Below are positions 31,968-40,449 of a stretch of DNA of 64,000 nt, in pieces. Location of the stretch: the NCBI GenBank assembly GCA_001971685.1, contig CP019326.1, positions 1,550,001-1,614,000 of the forward strand, given 5' to 3'. The stretch comes from Halomonas sp. 1513. Lineage in GTDB: Bacteria; Pseudomonadota; Gammaproteobacteria; Pseudomonadales; Halomonadaceae. The position numbers were made by a program, and so were the translations under genes. The notes beneath the pieces were generated by a model. It saw only the letters and a program-made list of their open reading frames with translations. It made no database searches and was not told where the DNA came from. Position 1 is the stretch's first letter, and each line of letters begins with the position of its first letter.

Positions 31968-32873
31968 ATGGCTAAAATATCCACTCTCTCCACTTTACGT
32001 AGCTTTATTACATTCCTTACTAGAAAGTTGTTCTTAAAAGTGACAAATAAAATCCTCCATGTCTGTAATACTGAGTATATTGCTGACTTTTCTAGCTTAC
32101 CTGTTAGCCCTCTGGATGCTGCAACTAGGGCGCCTTCATGTATGGTTAAAGTCTCTGTTGACGTTGATAAAATAAGATCTTTAAATCTAATGGCTTTTTC
32201 CTGCGGAGTCGATACGGCACACCCTTTCGCTATTACTGCAAGGGAAATCATGGCAGGTCATTGTAAAAGCTATAAGACTTCACCACTCAGAGACTACTAC
32301 AATAATTTTCAGCCCTCTTCAGCTAAAGATTTACTTGGTCTAAAAATCGTTAACAATGATCGTCTCTGTGCATTAGATGCATCTTGTGTTACTTTTCCGT
32401 GGGATAAAAGTTTTGGTAATAAGATAAGAAGAAAGCGCGATAAAATATCTTTACTCGAGAGTAAGCATAGTCACTTTAACGTACCTGCAAATAGTGGGTG
32501 GTTAGCGATAGGTCCTGTGTCTCTTGAAAAAGGTTTGTTTGAATTTAATAGGATTTTTAAATTGATTATTTCATTGAAAAGTAAAGGCTATAAAGAGTCA
32601 GTATGTGCTTCTGACCCAATGACTGGGTGTTTGTTGATTGATGGTGATGATTATGCGGTTGTGATTTCTAGTGGCGAGCATAGAGCTGCATGTTTAAGTG
32701 CTTTTGGTGTTAAGTATGTAACAGTTCTTATTAGGAAAGTCGTTAATAGAAAATCTGTAGCAACTTGGCCTGCTGTAGTCAAAAAAGATCTTACTGTTGG
32801 TGAGTCACTAAAGATATTCGATAGGGTGTTAAATGGTAATCAGCCATTCTCGTTTTATAAATACCAACTTTAG
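31968..32873 (+). CDS. Uncharacterised protein with ParB/sulfiredoxin-like GEHR motif
   Basis: 301-residue soluble protein that I do not recognise. The C-terminal part reads GCLLIDGDDYAVVISSGEHR and then AACLSAFGVKYVTVLI. This resembles the DGxHR...A...G..xVPV core of ParB/Srx-fold domains, whose members bind or hydrolyse nucleotides. No membrane segment or signal is clear; the N terminus (LRSFITFLTRKLFLKV) is basic and amphipathic and might lie on the membrane. It follows the asparagine-synthetase homologue by 115 bp on the same strand, is equally AT-rich, and is followed by the decayed IS3 copy. A role in polysaccharide modification is only inferred from position. Confidence 0.6.
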   Translation: MAKISTLSTLRSFITFLTRKLFLKVTNKILHVCNTEYIADFSSLPVSPLDAATRAPSCMVKVSVDVDKIRSLNLMAFSCGVDTAHPFAITAREIMAGHCKSYKTSPLRDYYNNFQPSSAKDLLGLKIVNNDRLCALDASCVTFPWDKSFGNKIRRKRDKISLLESKHSHFNVPANSGWLAIGPVSLEKGLFEFNRIFKLIISLKSKGYKESVCASDPMTGCLLIDGDDYAVVISSGEHRAACLSAFGVKYVTVLIRKVVNRKSVATWPAVVKKDLTVGESLKIFDRVLNGNQPFSFYKYQL

Positions 32874-33034
32874 GTGAGTAAAGGAGATGATAAATAAATG
32901 GCGCTGAATGGTTATTTCAGTCACTACAATGTGCAGTTATTAATAATATAATAAATTTTTTCATGCTACATTAAATCGGCTCATTTAGGGGCACTGATGA
33001 TCAGATGAGCTATATGGGTATGATCTTGCCCAAC

Positions 33035-33955
33035 TGAAGTGACCCCCTCCAAAGATGCACAGGCTATAGTCTATAGTGCAGCCATTAGGGGGACAGGATG
33101 AGTGATGATAATCCCATCAAGGGATGCTGGTCTCAATGACCAAGCGCAAGTCCGCAGTAGTCATGGATACCTTCAAGAGCAAGACTACGATCGCTGAGGT
33201 GACTCACCAGTGCGGCCTCACTGTATCCGAGGTCAAGGGCTGGATCTACGAGGTCCAGGGCAGCATGGTGAATGGGGCCAAGGCTATCCCAAAGGACATC
33301 TGCGAACAGTACAAATCCGAGTTGTGGGCAACCAAGGTGGCACTAGGTGAGGCCCACTTGTAGATCTACGCTATTAAAATGTGGCGTCGCCTGCTAGATG
33401 AGAACTTTTAAGGTCGCTGTAGGCGGAAACGGTCGAGGAGGGACACGTGGTATCACTGCTCAAGCTTTGTTGGTTGCTGGGGCTTTGCCGGTAGTCGTCG
33501 TATTACCGACCCAAGCTGCGATGTCGCGTGATCAATACCGACCTAGGCAGCAGGGTAAAGATACTCTGGAGCGCTTGCCCAACTACGGTTATCATCTCGT
33601 GGCGTCGGTGCTGGGTGGGAATTGCAAGCCGATACAGCGCACCTTGCACTTGAATGTCTGGCAAGTGCACAAACAGCCCCAATGCTTCCGGGCCCGCGCC
33701 AGGAACTTACCCTAGTAGATTTACGACCTGATGAGTGCAGGGCCACAGGCCTGACACAAGTCTGGTGGGGTAAGGATCAGCGGGCTAGCCTTGCGGTAAT
33801 CATTGATTCGCCACATTGGGTTGAATTTATCTGCTTTTATTGCTGAGATCAGATAATGGGCTTGTCTTCATCAGCCGGCATTTTACGGTAATGGTGAAGC
33901 CCTACGGGCTTATTAAGGAGTTCACGACACGGTACACACCAGAGCAGATTGCAGC
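33035..33955 (+). mobile_element. Degenerate, right-truncated copy of the IS3-family element
   Basis: The left end TGAAGTGACCCCCTCC at 33035 and the ATGAGTGATGATAATCCC start match the complete element at 36415. The orfA frame is broken after a few codons and resumes as TKRKSAVVMDTFKSKTTIAEV. The orfB part survives in pieces, for example RSDNGLVFISRHFT near 33845-33890. Similarity fades near 33955 and no right end is seen. About 110 bp of unrelated AT-rich sequence, with a short GGCTATCT tandem repeat, follow before the next gene. It is an older insertion of the same IS. Confidence 0.8.
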
Positions 33956-34068
33956 GATAAATTTGCGGGCCAAACGGCCTGGCTATCTGGCTATCTGGCT
34001 AAGTGCTAGTCAATTACCCAGTACCTGGCATCTAGAGATTAACATTTAAATCTTATAAAAGTTGACTT

Positions 34069-35007
34069 ATGAATAATCTTAGAATATACGTCTTCTCCTA
34101 CAACAGATATGAGTTCCTTAAGAATTGCGTCGATTCGCTATTAAGAAACTCCTGTGATTCTGAAATCGTAATAGTTGACGATTGTAGTGAAGATCCAGAT
34201 ACTTTGCGGTATTTGAAATTTGTTTCAAATAAATGCCGTATCTTGAAGTCGGATAAATATGATAGCTTTGATATCAATGGCGGGCTTCATGAAAATATGA
34301 TGGCAGCTTTTAATGATGCGAGAAATGATAGAATAGAATATGTGATTTTTATACAAGATGATATGCAGTTAGTCCGTAAGTTCACTCAATTTGATTTCGC
34401 TAACTTTGAAAGGTTTTTTCTTAAAAATGAGAATAGCATGCAACTATCTTTATCATTTTTAAAATCCCATAAGAGGCGAGATTTATTAAGAAATATTTGC
34501 GTAGATAAATCCAATATTGCTTATTTAAAAATGGATAATTGCCCTGGTACTAAGTTCTTTTCAGATACTGGTCTATTTAGCGTCGATAGATTTTTTTCAT
34601 TGTCTGGTGTGATTCTTGATGGAGAGGAAAATAATGAAAGGCATGCTGAAAGTTTGGGTATTAAAATGGGTATCTATATTTATCCTTTAATTATGTGGCT
34701 TCCACTTCCGGTTGCGTATAGGTTGAAGAAAAAAAATTACATATTGGTTTTTTTTGAAAAAATTGGCAGAGCTGGCTTTTATCCATATACTGATATCGAA
34801 AGCCAAAAGCTAGAGGTTTTATTTAGTAGGAATTTAAATTCCTTGCCTTTTGCAGAAGATTACTTAGAGTGCCCTAAGTTACCCTTATTGGATGTTTGGA
34901 CTTACGGTGGGGGAGAGTCTTTATTATATGCTCATGGTGGTTGGCGAAAAACGCTGGCTAGGATTTATTCGTTTTGTCAAAAAATGAAAAAAAAGCTTTT
35001 CAGTTAA
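34069..35007 (+). CDS. Glycosyltransferase, GT2 (GT-A) family
   Basis: 312 residues. The N terminus LRIYVFSYNRYEFLKNCVDSLL and EIVIVDDCSED near 36 are classic GT2 features. FIQDDMQL near 104 supplies the metal-binding D-x-D-like site. The C-terminal half is not well conserved and ends in a basic tail (KKMKKKLFS) that may contact the membrane. It is AT-rich like its neighbours. The sugar and acceptor are unknown; it should add one residue to the lipid-linked repeat on the cytoplasmic side. It begins about 110 bp after the decayed IS3 copy. Confidence 0.82.
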   Translation: MNNLRIYVFSYNRYEFLKNCVDSLLRNSCDSEIVIVDDCSEDPDTLRYLKFVSNKCRILKSDKYDSFDINGGLHENMMAAFNDARNDRIEYVIFIQDDMQLVRKFTQFDFANFERFFLKNENSMQLSLSFLKSHKRRDLLRNICVDKSNIAYLKMDNCPGTKFFSDTGLFSVDRFFSLSGVILDGEENNERHAESLGIKMGIYIYPLIMWLPLPVAYRLKKKNYILVFFEKIGRAGFYPYTDIESQKLEVLFSRNLNSLPFAEDYLECPKLPLLDVWTYGGGESLLYAHGGWRKTLARIYSFCQKMKKKLFS

Positions 35008-35306
35008 TACTTACATATTGTCTGAAGAATTTACTGCCTTACATATAGCGTAGTGTGATTTTTGTTGTGATTATCAGCCTTTTGTGCTTATGCCATTATA
35101 GCTTAACATTTTTATAAGTTTTGATTTATAATTAGTTTGCTAGCATTTTATTTCGACGTCCAGAATGTCTATTTGTAACGTAAAAAATAGCCAGTGTAGT
35201 GTTAGGCTTGGTATTAATTTAATTCTTCGTTTATGTATTCATGATTGAAATAATCAGGCCGGGTTTTGTCTGACATTAACATATATTCCATATAGGCTTT
35301 AGCTCT
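35008..35306. other. AT-rich intergenic stretch
   Basis: 299 bp, very AT-rich, between the GT2 and GT4 genes. I see no gene, IS end or clear terminator in it. It may be scar sequence from earlier rearrangement. Confidence 0.5.
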
Positions 35307-36422
35307 ATGCAAGAAATGAATTGCAAGACTATTAAAATACTAATGCCATTTACACGCTCGATAGTGGGAGGGTCTTTTGTTTCCTCCTCATTACTAGCGA
35401 ATGCTTTGCAAGTGAACGGGCATAGAGTGATTGCTTTATTTCCTGAGGATGGACCCGCTTCAGAGTTGTTTAAGAACCAGGGTGTCGAAGTTGTTATTGT
35501 CGACTTTCCAGGTATTCAGCCATCAACTGGAAAAAAGAGTGTTGTTCAGAATATATTCAAATCCTTCTTACTCTCGGTAAAGGCAGCTGCATATTTAAAA
35601 TATAATAAATTTGACATCGTACACTGCAATGACGATTCAAGCATTTTGCCTTGGGGGGCAGCCTGTAAGTATAGTAATTTACCATGTGTCTGGCATGTTA
35701 GAAGATCAAGAAAGAGCAAGGCTGATTTTTTACGGTCTTTATTAGCGCAAAAAAAAATATTTATATCACACTTCGTTGCTTGCCGTTTTGAAAAAAGTAA
35801 TGGGAAGGTTGTTTATAACCCTGTTGTTGTGCATTCAGATCCTTTTAAAGAGGCGAGAACAAGAATAAGAAATGAATTAAGTATTTTACCTGAAGATTTT
35901 GTGTTAATTCAGGTTGGCCGAGATGATCCCTGCAAACGTCCTGAATGGTCAGTAAAATCACTTGAAGAGTTGTCGCATAAGTTTAGCAACATAAAATTAA
36001 TAATGCTTGGCGATTTCAGCGAAGATAGAGTAAAAGAGTTGCTTTCTGTTGTTTCTTTCCCCAATCGCGGTAAAGTGTATTTCCCTGGTTGGGTAAAAAA
36101 TGTCGAAGATTATCTATCTGCCTCGGATGTTTTAATTCATCCGGCTAAAAACGAGCCGTTTGGACGTATATTTATAGAGTCTTTTGCATCCGGCAAGCCA
36201 GTAATTGTAACTAACTCTGGAGCTGCTCCTGAAATTGTGACTAACGGTGTTCATGGCTATATTTCTGATGATGATGACTTTTCTAGCTTTGTAGGGAGAA
36301 TTAATTTGTTAATTGAAAATAACTACTTTGAGTCTTCAGATTTGATTAATTATGCAAGAAGCTTTTCGTTACAAGGGCATGCTTCGGCTATACTTTCTGT
36401 GTATAATGAACTTTTGAAGTGA
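35307..36422 (+). CDS. Glycosyltransferase, GT4 (GT-B) family; stop codon supplied by IS
   Basis: 371 residues. GT-B fold with IVGGSFVSSSLLANAL near 15 and the donor domain QVGRDDPCKRPEWSV near 210, ASDVLIHPAKNEPFGRIFIES near 275 and SGKPVIVTNSGAAPEIV. The E-x7-E motif reads EPFGRIFIE. The last codons (TTG AAG TGA) run into the left end of the IS3 element, so the TGA stop is the IS's own TGACCCCC. The native C terminus has been replaced by at least a couple of residues; the near-normal length suggests that little was lost. The start at ATG 35307 is likely, with a weak upstream site. Confidence 0.82.
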   Translation: MQEMNCKTIKILMPFTRSIVGGSFVSSSLLANALQVNGHRVIALFPEDGPASELFKNQGVEVVIVDFPGIQPSTGKKSVVQNIFKSFLLSVKAAAYLKYNKFDIVHCNDDSSILPWGAACKYSNLPCVWHVRRSRKSKADFLRSLLAQKKIFISHFVACRFEKSNGKVVYNPVVVHSDPFKEARTRIRNELSILPEDFVLIQVGRDDPCKRPEWSVKSLEELSHKFSNIKLIMLGDFSEDRVKELLSVVSFPNRGKVYFPGWVKNVEDYLSASDVLIHPAKNEPFGRIFIESFASGKPVIVTNSGAAPEIVTNGVHGYISDDDDFSSFVGRINLLIENNYFESSDLINYARSFSLQGHASAILSVYNELLK

Positions 36423-36470
36423 CCCCCTTCTGAGCTGCACAGGCTATAGTGCAGCCATCAGGAGGATAGG

Positions 36471-36782
36471 ATGAGTGACGATAACCCCATCAAGCGATGG
36501 ACCGCCAAGCGCAAGGCCGCCATGGTCATGGACATTTTCAAGGGCAAGACCACGGTCGCTGAGGTAGCTCGCCAGTACGATCTCACTGTCTCCGAGGTCG
36601 AGGGCTGGATCGATGAGGCCCAGCGCAACATGGAGAAGGGGTTCAAAGCCCGCCCCAAGGATATCCGTGAGCAGTACGAGTCCGAGCTCCGGGAGACCAA
36701 GGAGGCACTGGGCGAGGCCCACCTGCAGATCTACACACTAAAAAAATTCAAGCGCCTGCTCGACGAGGACGAGAACTCGTGA
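36471..36782 (+). CDS. IS3-family transposase OrfA
   Basis: 103 residues, the DNA-binding subunit. The helix-turn-helix lies at about 24-46 (TTVAEVARQYDLTVSEVEGW), followed by a charged leucine-containing region (ELRETKEALGEAHLQIYTLK) able to form a coiled coil. The start ATG has AGGAGGATAGG upstream. Its end overlaps orfB by 4 bp, and an A7 slippery run near its end would allow -1 fusion to orfB. Confidence 0.9.
   Translation: MSDDNPIKRWTAKRKAAMVMDIFKGKTTVAEVARQYDLTVSEVEGWIDEAQRNMEKGFKARPKDIREQYESELRETKEALGEAHLQIYTLKKFKRLLDEDENS
36740..36746 (+). other. Candidate programmed -1 frameshift site (A7)
   Basis: The orfA reading CTA AAA AAA TTC contains the heptamer A-AAA-AAA. A shift by -1 here reads AAA AAA ATT CAA and stays open through CTC GTG AGG into orfB, giving an OrfAB fusion. 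This matches the known expression mode of IS3-family transposases. Any downstream pseudoknot was not evaluated. Confidence 0.65.
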
Positions 36783-37597
36783 GGTCGCTGCAGGCGCAAC
36801 TGGCCGAGGAAGGTCACGTGGTATCGCTCGTCAAGCTTTGCCGATGGCTGGGGCTTCCCCGGCGGACCTTGTATTACCGCCCCAAAGCGCGGCGCCGTGT
36901 GATCAATACCGAGCTGACCATTAGGGTTAAGCTGGCCCTGGAACGGTTCCCTACCTATGGCTATCGCCGACTGGCGTGCATCCTGGGCGAGAACCGCAAG
37001 CCAATCCAGCGCATCCTGCAACTAAAAGGCTGGCAGGTGCGCAAACGGCCTCAGGGTTTCCGACCTCGTGCCAAGAGCTTGCCCTCCATCGCCTCACGGC
37101 CTGATGAGCGCTGGGCCACCGATCTGACGCATGTGTGGTGCGGCAAGGATCGGAGGGCCAGCCTGGCGGTGATCATCGACTGCTGCACGCGGGAGATCCT
37201 TGGCTGGCGATTATCGGACAACGGCAGCAGCAAGACCGCTGAAGCGGCGCTGGAAGAGGCTCTGGTGCATCGATTCGTCGCACTGGGCCGTATTCATCAG
37301 CCGTTGGCCCTTCGCTCCGATAATGGCCTCGTCTTCAGCAGCCGACACTATACGGGGACGGTGAAGGCCTACGGATTCACCCAAGAGTTCACGACGCCCT
37401 ACACGCCTGAGCAGAACGGGCTCGTTGACCGCTTTTTCCGGTCCTTGAAAGAAGAGTACATTTGGCAACATCGGTTCGACTCGCAGGGCCAGGCCCGAGC
37501 GGTCATCAGCCGCTGGATCCGATACTACAACGAAGAGCGGCCACATCAGTCGTTGGGCTATGTGGCACCCCGGGCACACTCGGCATTAGCTGCGTAG
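36779..37597 (+). CDS. IS3-family transposase OrfB (catalytic), Glu-to-Asp at the third DDE position
   Basis: 272 residues of rve/DDE integrase fold. The first Asp is in WATDLTHVW near 119 and the second in LRSDNGLVF near 180. The third position, 36 residues later, reads NGLVDRFFRSLKEE, where the family has NGLVERFF, so the catalytic Glu is Asp (codon GAC at 37427-37429). The rest, including YYNEERPHQSLGY near the C terminus, is intact. It starts at GTG 36779 or, more likely, is made as an OrfAB fusion. The substitution may lower or abolish activity although the frame is complete. Confidence 0.9.
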   Translation: MRSLQAQLAEEGHVVSLVKLCRWLGLPRRTLYYRPKARRRVINTELTIRVKLALERFPTYGYRRLACILGENRKPIQRILQLKGWQVRKRPQGFRPRAKSLPSIASRPDERWATDLTHVWCGKDRRASLAVIIDCCTREILGWRLSDNGSSKTAEAALEEALVHRFVALGRIHQPLALRSDNGLVFSSRHYTGTVKAYGFTQEFTTPYTPEQNGLVDRFFRSLKEEYIWQHRFDSQGQARAVISRWIRYYNEERPHQSLGYVAPRAHSALAA

Positions 37598-37625
37598 GGT
37601 GTGCAGAAACCAGGGGGTCATTACA

Positions 37626-37760
37626 GGGGGTCATTACAATCGCCGGCTCACTGAATATATAGCCGCGAAAGGCGCTGGACTGACGAACACTGCTGGAAAA
37701 CTATACCGAGGTACTCAACTAATCTGTCTCTAGCCCGAGTTCTATTCAATAATATTGCGG
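37626..37760 (+). mobile_element. IS30 C-terminal remnant, second copy
   Basis: From about 37638 the sequence is a diverged direct repeat of 29972-30090. Translated, it reads SLNI, stop, PRKALD, stop, RTLLENYTEVLN, the decayed end of an IS30 transposase. Just before it are 12 bp of a second IS3 right end. The rest of the gap to the next gene (37760-38088) is AT-rich with no gene that I can support. Confidence 0.7.
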
Positions 37761-38088
37761 TGGCAAAGCAATCTATCACTGACTATATGATCGGTTAATA
37801 CAGCAGCCTTAGGTCAAATAAATATAACGATCGATCTTCACCAATTTCAGTAGAAAAAACTACTGGAATGCTCAAAATACCGTTGGAATAACACTTGGCC
37901 ACTGTGCTTGGATGTCCTAATGTCTTGTTTGGTGGATTAATTGTTCCACGTTCTTATTTACATCTTCAAGTGTTCGGTTGTGCATAAGGTTTTATTATAA
38001 CTGACTTGTATTTTTTTAGGAGCATTGGGATATAATTTATTCTTGAAAAGTGGGCTTGAAATCATTGTACAGGGTCTTGGTTGTCTAT

Positions 38089-39180
38089 ATGGAAAAAATT
38101 AAAGTTATGCACATAATATCCTCAGCCGCTTCGGGAGGAGCTGAGGTGTATGTAAAAGATCTTTCTATTGAAATGGTTAAATCTGGCCATAAGGTATTTA
38201 TTCTTTTTCTCGATAGAGCGTCAGAAACAGGAAGAGATGCCAGTTTTGAAAGAATATTTTTAAAAGAAATTGAAAGCTATGGCATCGAATATGACTTTAT
38301 AGGCATGGAAGCTCGGAAAAAACCGTGGCGCGGTGTAAGGAAAATCAATCAGGTAGCTGCTAGATTTTCCCCGGATATTGTGCACTGCCATTTGTATTAT
38401 GCTACCATTTTTTCGCTCTTTGTGAAGAATGCAAAAGTTATTTATACTCATCACAATATTCGTCTTGGTGCTAAATCAGTAATTTATAAGCTGCTGGATA
38501 TTAAGGTTTCCAGGTATATAGGTATCTGTCTAGCTTGCAAAAATCTTTTAGAAAGTGTTTCCCGTAAGAAGGTTGAGAGAATTGATAACGGCGTGGCACC
38601 GGAACGTATAAAAAGACGGATACGAGGCGGTGAAAAGTCGTCTGATGATATGGTGAAATTAATCAGTATCGGAAGGTTGTCTGATCAGAAAAACCTGTCG
38701 CTAATGATAACTTCACTAGCCAGATTCGGCGACGGCCATTATCACTTGAAAATAGCCGGTGAAGGCGAATTGCGCGAGAATCTTGAGCAATTGGTACGAG
38801 AAAAAGGAATATCAGATCATGTGCAGTTCCTGGGTAATGTTAGCAATGTAGACGAGCTGCTTTACGAAGCCGATGTTTTTGTTATGTCGTCTGCGTGGGA
38901 GGGGCTGCCGATTGCGCAGATAGAAGCTACCCTTAGTGGGCTTCCGGTTGTTGTGACCAATGTCGGGGGGTGTGCTGAAATCGTGCACAAGGCATGTAAT
39001 GGCATTGTTGTCGATGAACTGGATGAAGAGGGTTATGCTGCAGCATTACAGAAAATGTTGACGAATAGTGAGTTGCGTCATTTATTTTCCCAAAACGCGC
39101 TTGATTATTCGGGTGATTACTTTATTAAAACTTCTGTCGATAAGCACATTGCCTTATACGAAGAAGCTATAACAGTCTAA
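38089..39180 (+). CDS. Glycosyltransferase, GT4 (GT-B) family
   Basis: 363 residues. VMHIISSAASGGAEVYVKDLS at the N terminus, DIVHCHLYYATIFSL near 103 and ISIGRLSDQKNLSLMI near 205 are typical GT4 features. The donor site is near 275, VMSSAWEGLPIAQIEATLSG (E-x7-E form EGLPIAQIE), then VVVTNVGGCAEIV. I chose ATG 38089; an upstream GTG at 38050 extends the frame but adds residues unlike the family start. It probably adds one sugar to the repeat unit in the cytoplasm. It ends 24 bp before the polymerase-like gene. Confidence 0.85.
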   Translation: MEKIKVMHIISSAASGGAEVYVKDLSIEMVKSGHKVFILFLDRASETGRDASFERIFLKEIESYGIEYDFIGMEARKKPWRGVRKINQVAARFSPDIVHCHLYYATIFSLFVKNAKVIYTHHNIRLGAKSVIYKLLDIKVSRYIGICLACKNLLESVSRKKVERIDNGVAPERIKRRIRGGEKSSDDMVKLISIGRLSDQKNLSLMITSLARFGDGHYHLKIAGEGELRENLEQLVREKGISDHVQFLGNVSNVDELLYEADVFVMSSAWEGLPIAQIEATLSGLPVVVTNVGGCAEIVHKACNGIVVDELDEEGYAAALQKMLTNSELRHLFSQNALDYSGDYFIKTSVDKHIALYEEAITV

Positions 39181-39204
39181 CGCTGTCCCTTTAGTGAGAC
39201 ATAT

Positions 39205-40446
39205 ATGATAACGTCGCTTTTTGTTGTTGTAATGCTTCTACTATCATTTGTATTTTGTTTGATGGTTTCAATTAAGCATCGTTGGCTACTATGGCCGATA
39301 ATGATTGGTTTTGCGTTTCGTTTGCTTTTAATGGTGCTTAATTACTATGAAATATTCGTGCCGCCGGGTGCAGATGGTGATGCTGTCGTATTTACAAGGA
39401 GAGCATATGAATGGTCGCTGCTGAATTGGAATGAACTGTTAGATACTTTTAATTACAGCGCATCGTATGTTTACAGTACCGTTGGTGCAATCTTCTTCAA
39501 GGCTTTTGGATATAATAGTTTCGTACTGCCCGTGCTTAATTTTCTCGCAGGCATGATAGGTATCTTCCTTACTGGAATCATGGCGTACCGGCTGTGGGGA
39601 AGGAAGCCTGCGGTAATCAGCTCGTATATAATGGCAGTGTTCCCGTTTGCGGCATTTAATTCAATTATCGCGCTGCGTGAGGAGTTTTCAATTGTCGCAT
39701 TTTTGCTAGGTGTTTATTTTTTCTTGAACTGGGTGTCTGGCAAGGGAGTAATTTGGATCTTTGCAGCGTTTTCCTTATTTGCAGTAGCGCTGATGATTCA
39801 CCCGGGCTGGATTGGGGCAATGGTCGGCATCGCCTTGTATCTCGCCTATTTCGCATTTAGAACGCTTCTGCATTCGATTAAAGGCGGAGCTACGACACGC
39901 CAAGCGGCTAGTAAGTTTTTTTCATCTATTGCGCTTTTTGCGGTAGCCATGACTATTGTCGTGGGTGGCGGTGGCATTAATCTTGCGAAAGGGATTACCA
40001 TCGGCGGAGAAAATGAGGGGGAAGGGGTAGAAGAGCTGATTGAATCCCGCTTTCAACGTGAAGCGAGAGGTGGCTCCGCTTATCCTGGGTTCGTGGCGCA
40101 GGGTAACCCCTACACTCAGCCTTGGTTAATCCCGATGCGCATCGCGTATTTTACTTTTTCGCCGTTTCCTTGGGACTTGCGCAGCCCACGTCAGTTGATG
40201 GGGGTCTTGGCATCGGCCATGTATATGTTTCTTGCCTGGCGCTTTTATAAAGGATGGCACCGGATTAAACGCAAGGAAGAGTGTCTTGCGCTGATGTTCA
40301 TGGCGGGGGCGCTGATATTCGTTTTTGCTATTGGGGTAACCAATGTCGGCACGGCAATACGGCACCGTACGAAGTTTCTCGCAATATGTACGCTGCTTGC
40401 CGCTTCGTCTTTCGATAAATTGACAATCCGCTTGAGAAGGCATTGA
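39205..40446 (+). CDS. Polytopic membrane protein, candidate Wzy polymerase or GT-C enzyme
   Basis: 413 residues with roughly nine to ten hydrophobic segments. A periplasmic stretch near 52-65 contains PPGADGDAVVFTRRAYEW, an acidic motif early in the chain like that of GT-C/ArnT-type enzymes. A large charged loop lies at about 268-305 (GGENEGEGVEELIESRFQRE). Most Wzy proteins share no sequence beyond topology, so the call rests on membrane layout and position among glycosyltransferase genes. GC content begins to rise in this gene toward the GC-rich 3' part of the locus. It ends 3 bp before the next gene. Confidence 0.65.
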   Translation: MITSLFVVVMLLLSFVFCLMVSIKHRWLLWPIMIGFAFRLLLMVLNYYEIFVPPGADGDAVVFTRRAYEWSLLNWNELLDTFNYSASYVYSTVGAIFFKAFGYNSFVLPVLNFLAGMIGIFLTGIMAYRLWGRKPAVISSYIMAVFPFAAFNSIIALREEFSIVAFLLGVYFFLNWVSGKGVIWIFAAFSLFAVALMIHPGWIGAMVGIALYLAYFAFRTLLHSIKGGATTRQAASKFFSSIALFAVAMTIVVGGGGINLAKGITIGGENEGEGVEELIESRFQREARGGSAYPGFVAQGNPYTQPWLIPMRIAYFTFSPFPWDLRSPRQLMGVLASAMYMFLAWRFYKGWHRIKRKEECLALMFMAGALIFVFAIGVTNVGTAIRHRTKFLAICTLLAASSFDKLTIRLRRH

Positions 40447-40449
40447 TTC

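Larger units (their letters stand above)
36415..37625 (+). mobile_element. Complete IS3-family insertion sequence
   Basis: 1211-bp element bounded by imperfect inverted repeats. The left end is TGAAGTGACCCCCTTCTGAG with TGCACA following; the right end is the complement of TGTAATGACCCCCTGGTTTC with TGCACA following. It holds orfA and orfB in the usual overlapping arrangement. Its base composition and codon use are GC-rich, unlike the AT-rich genes around it. No clean target duplication is seen. A second partial right end, AGGGGGTCATTACA, directly follows at 37624-37637, as if it inserted beside the scar of an earlier copy. A decayed copy lies at 33035. Confidence 0.9.
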
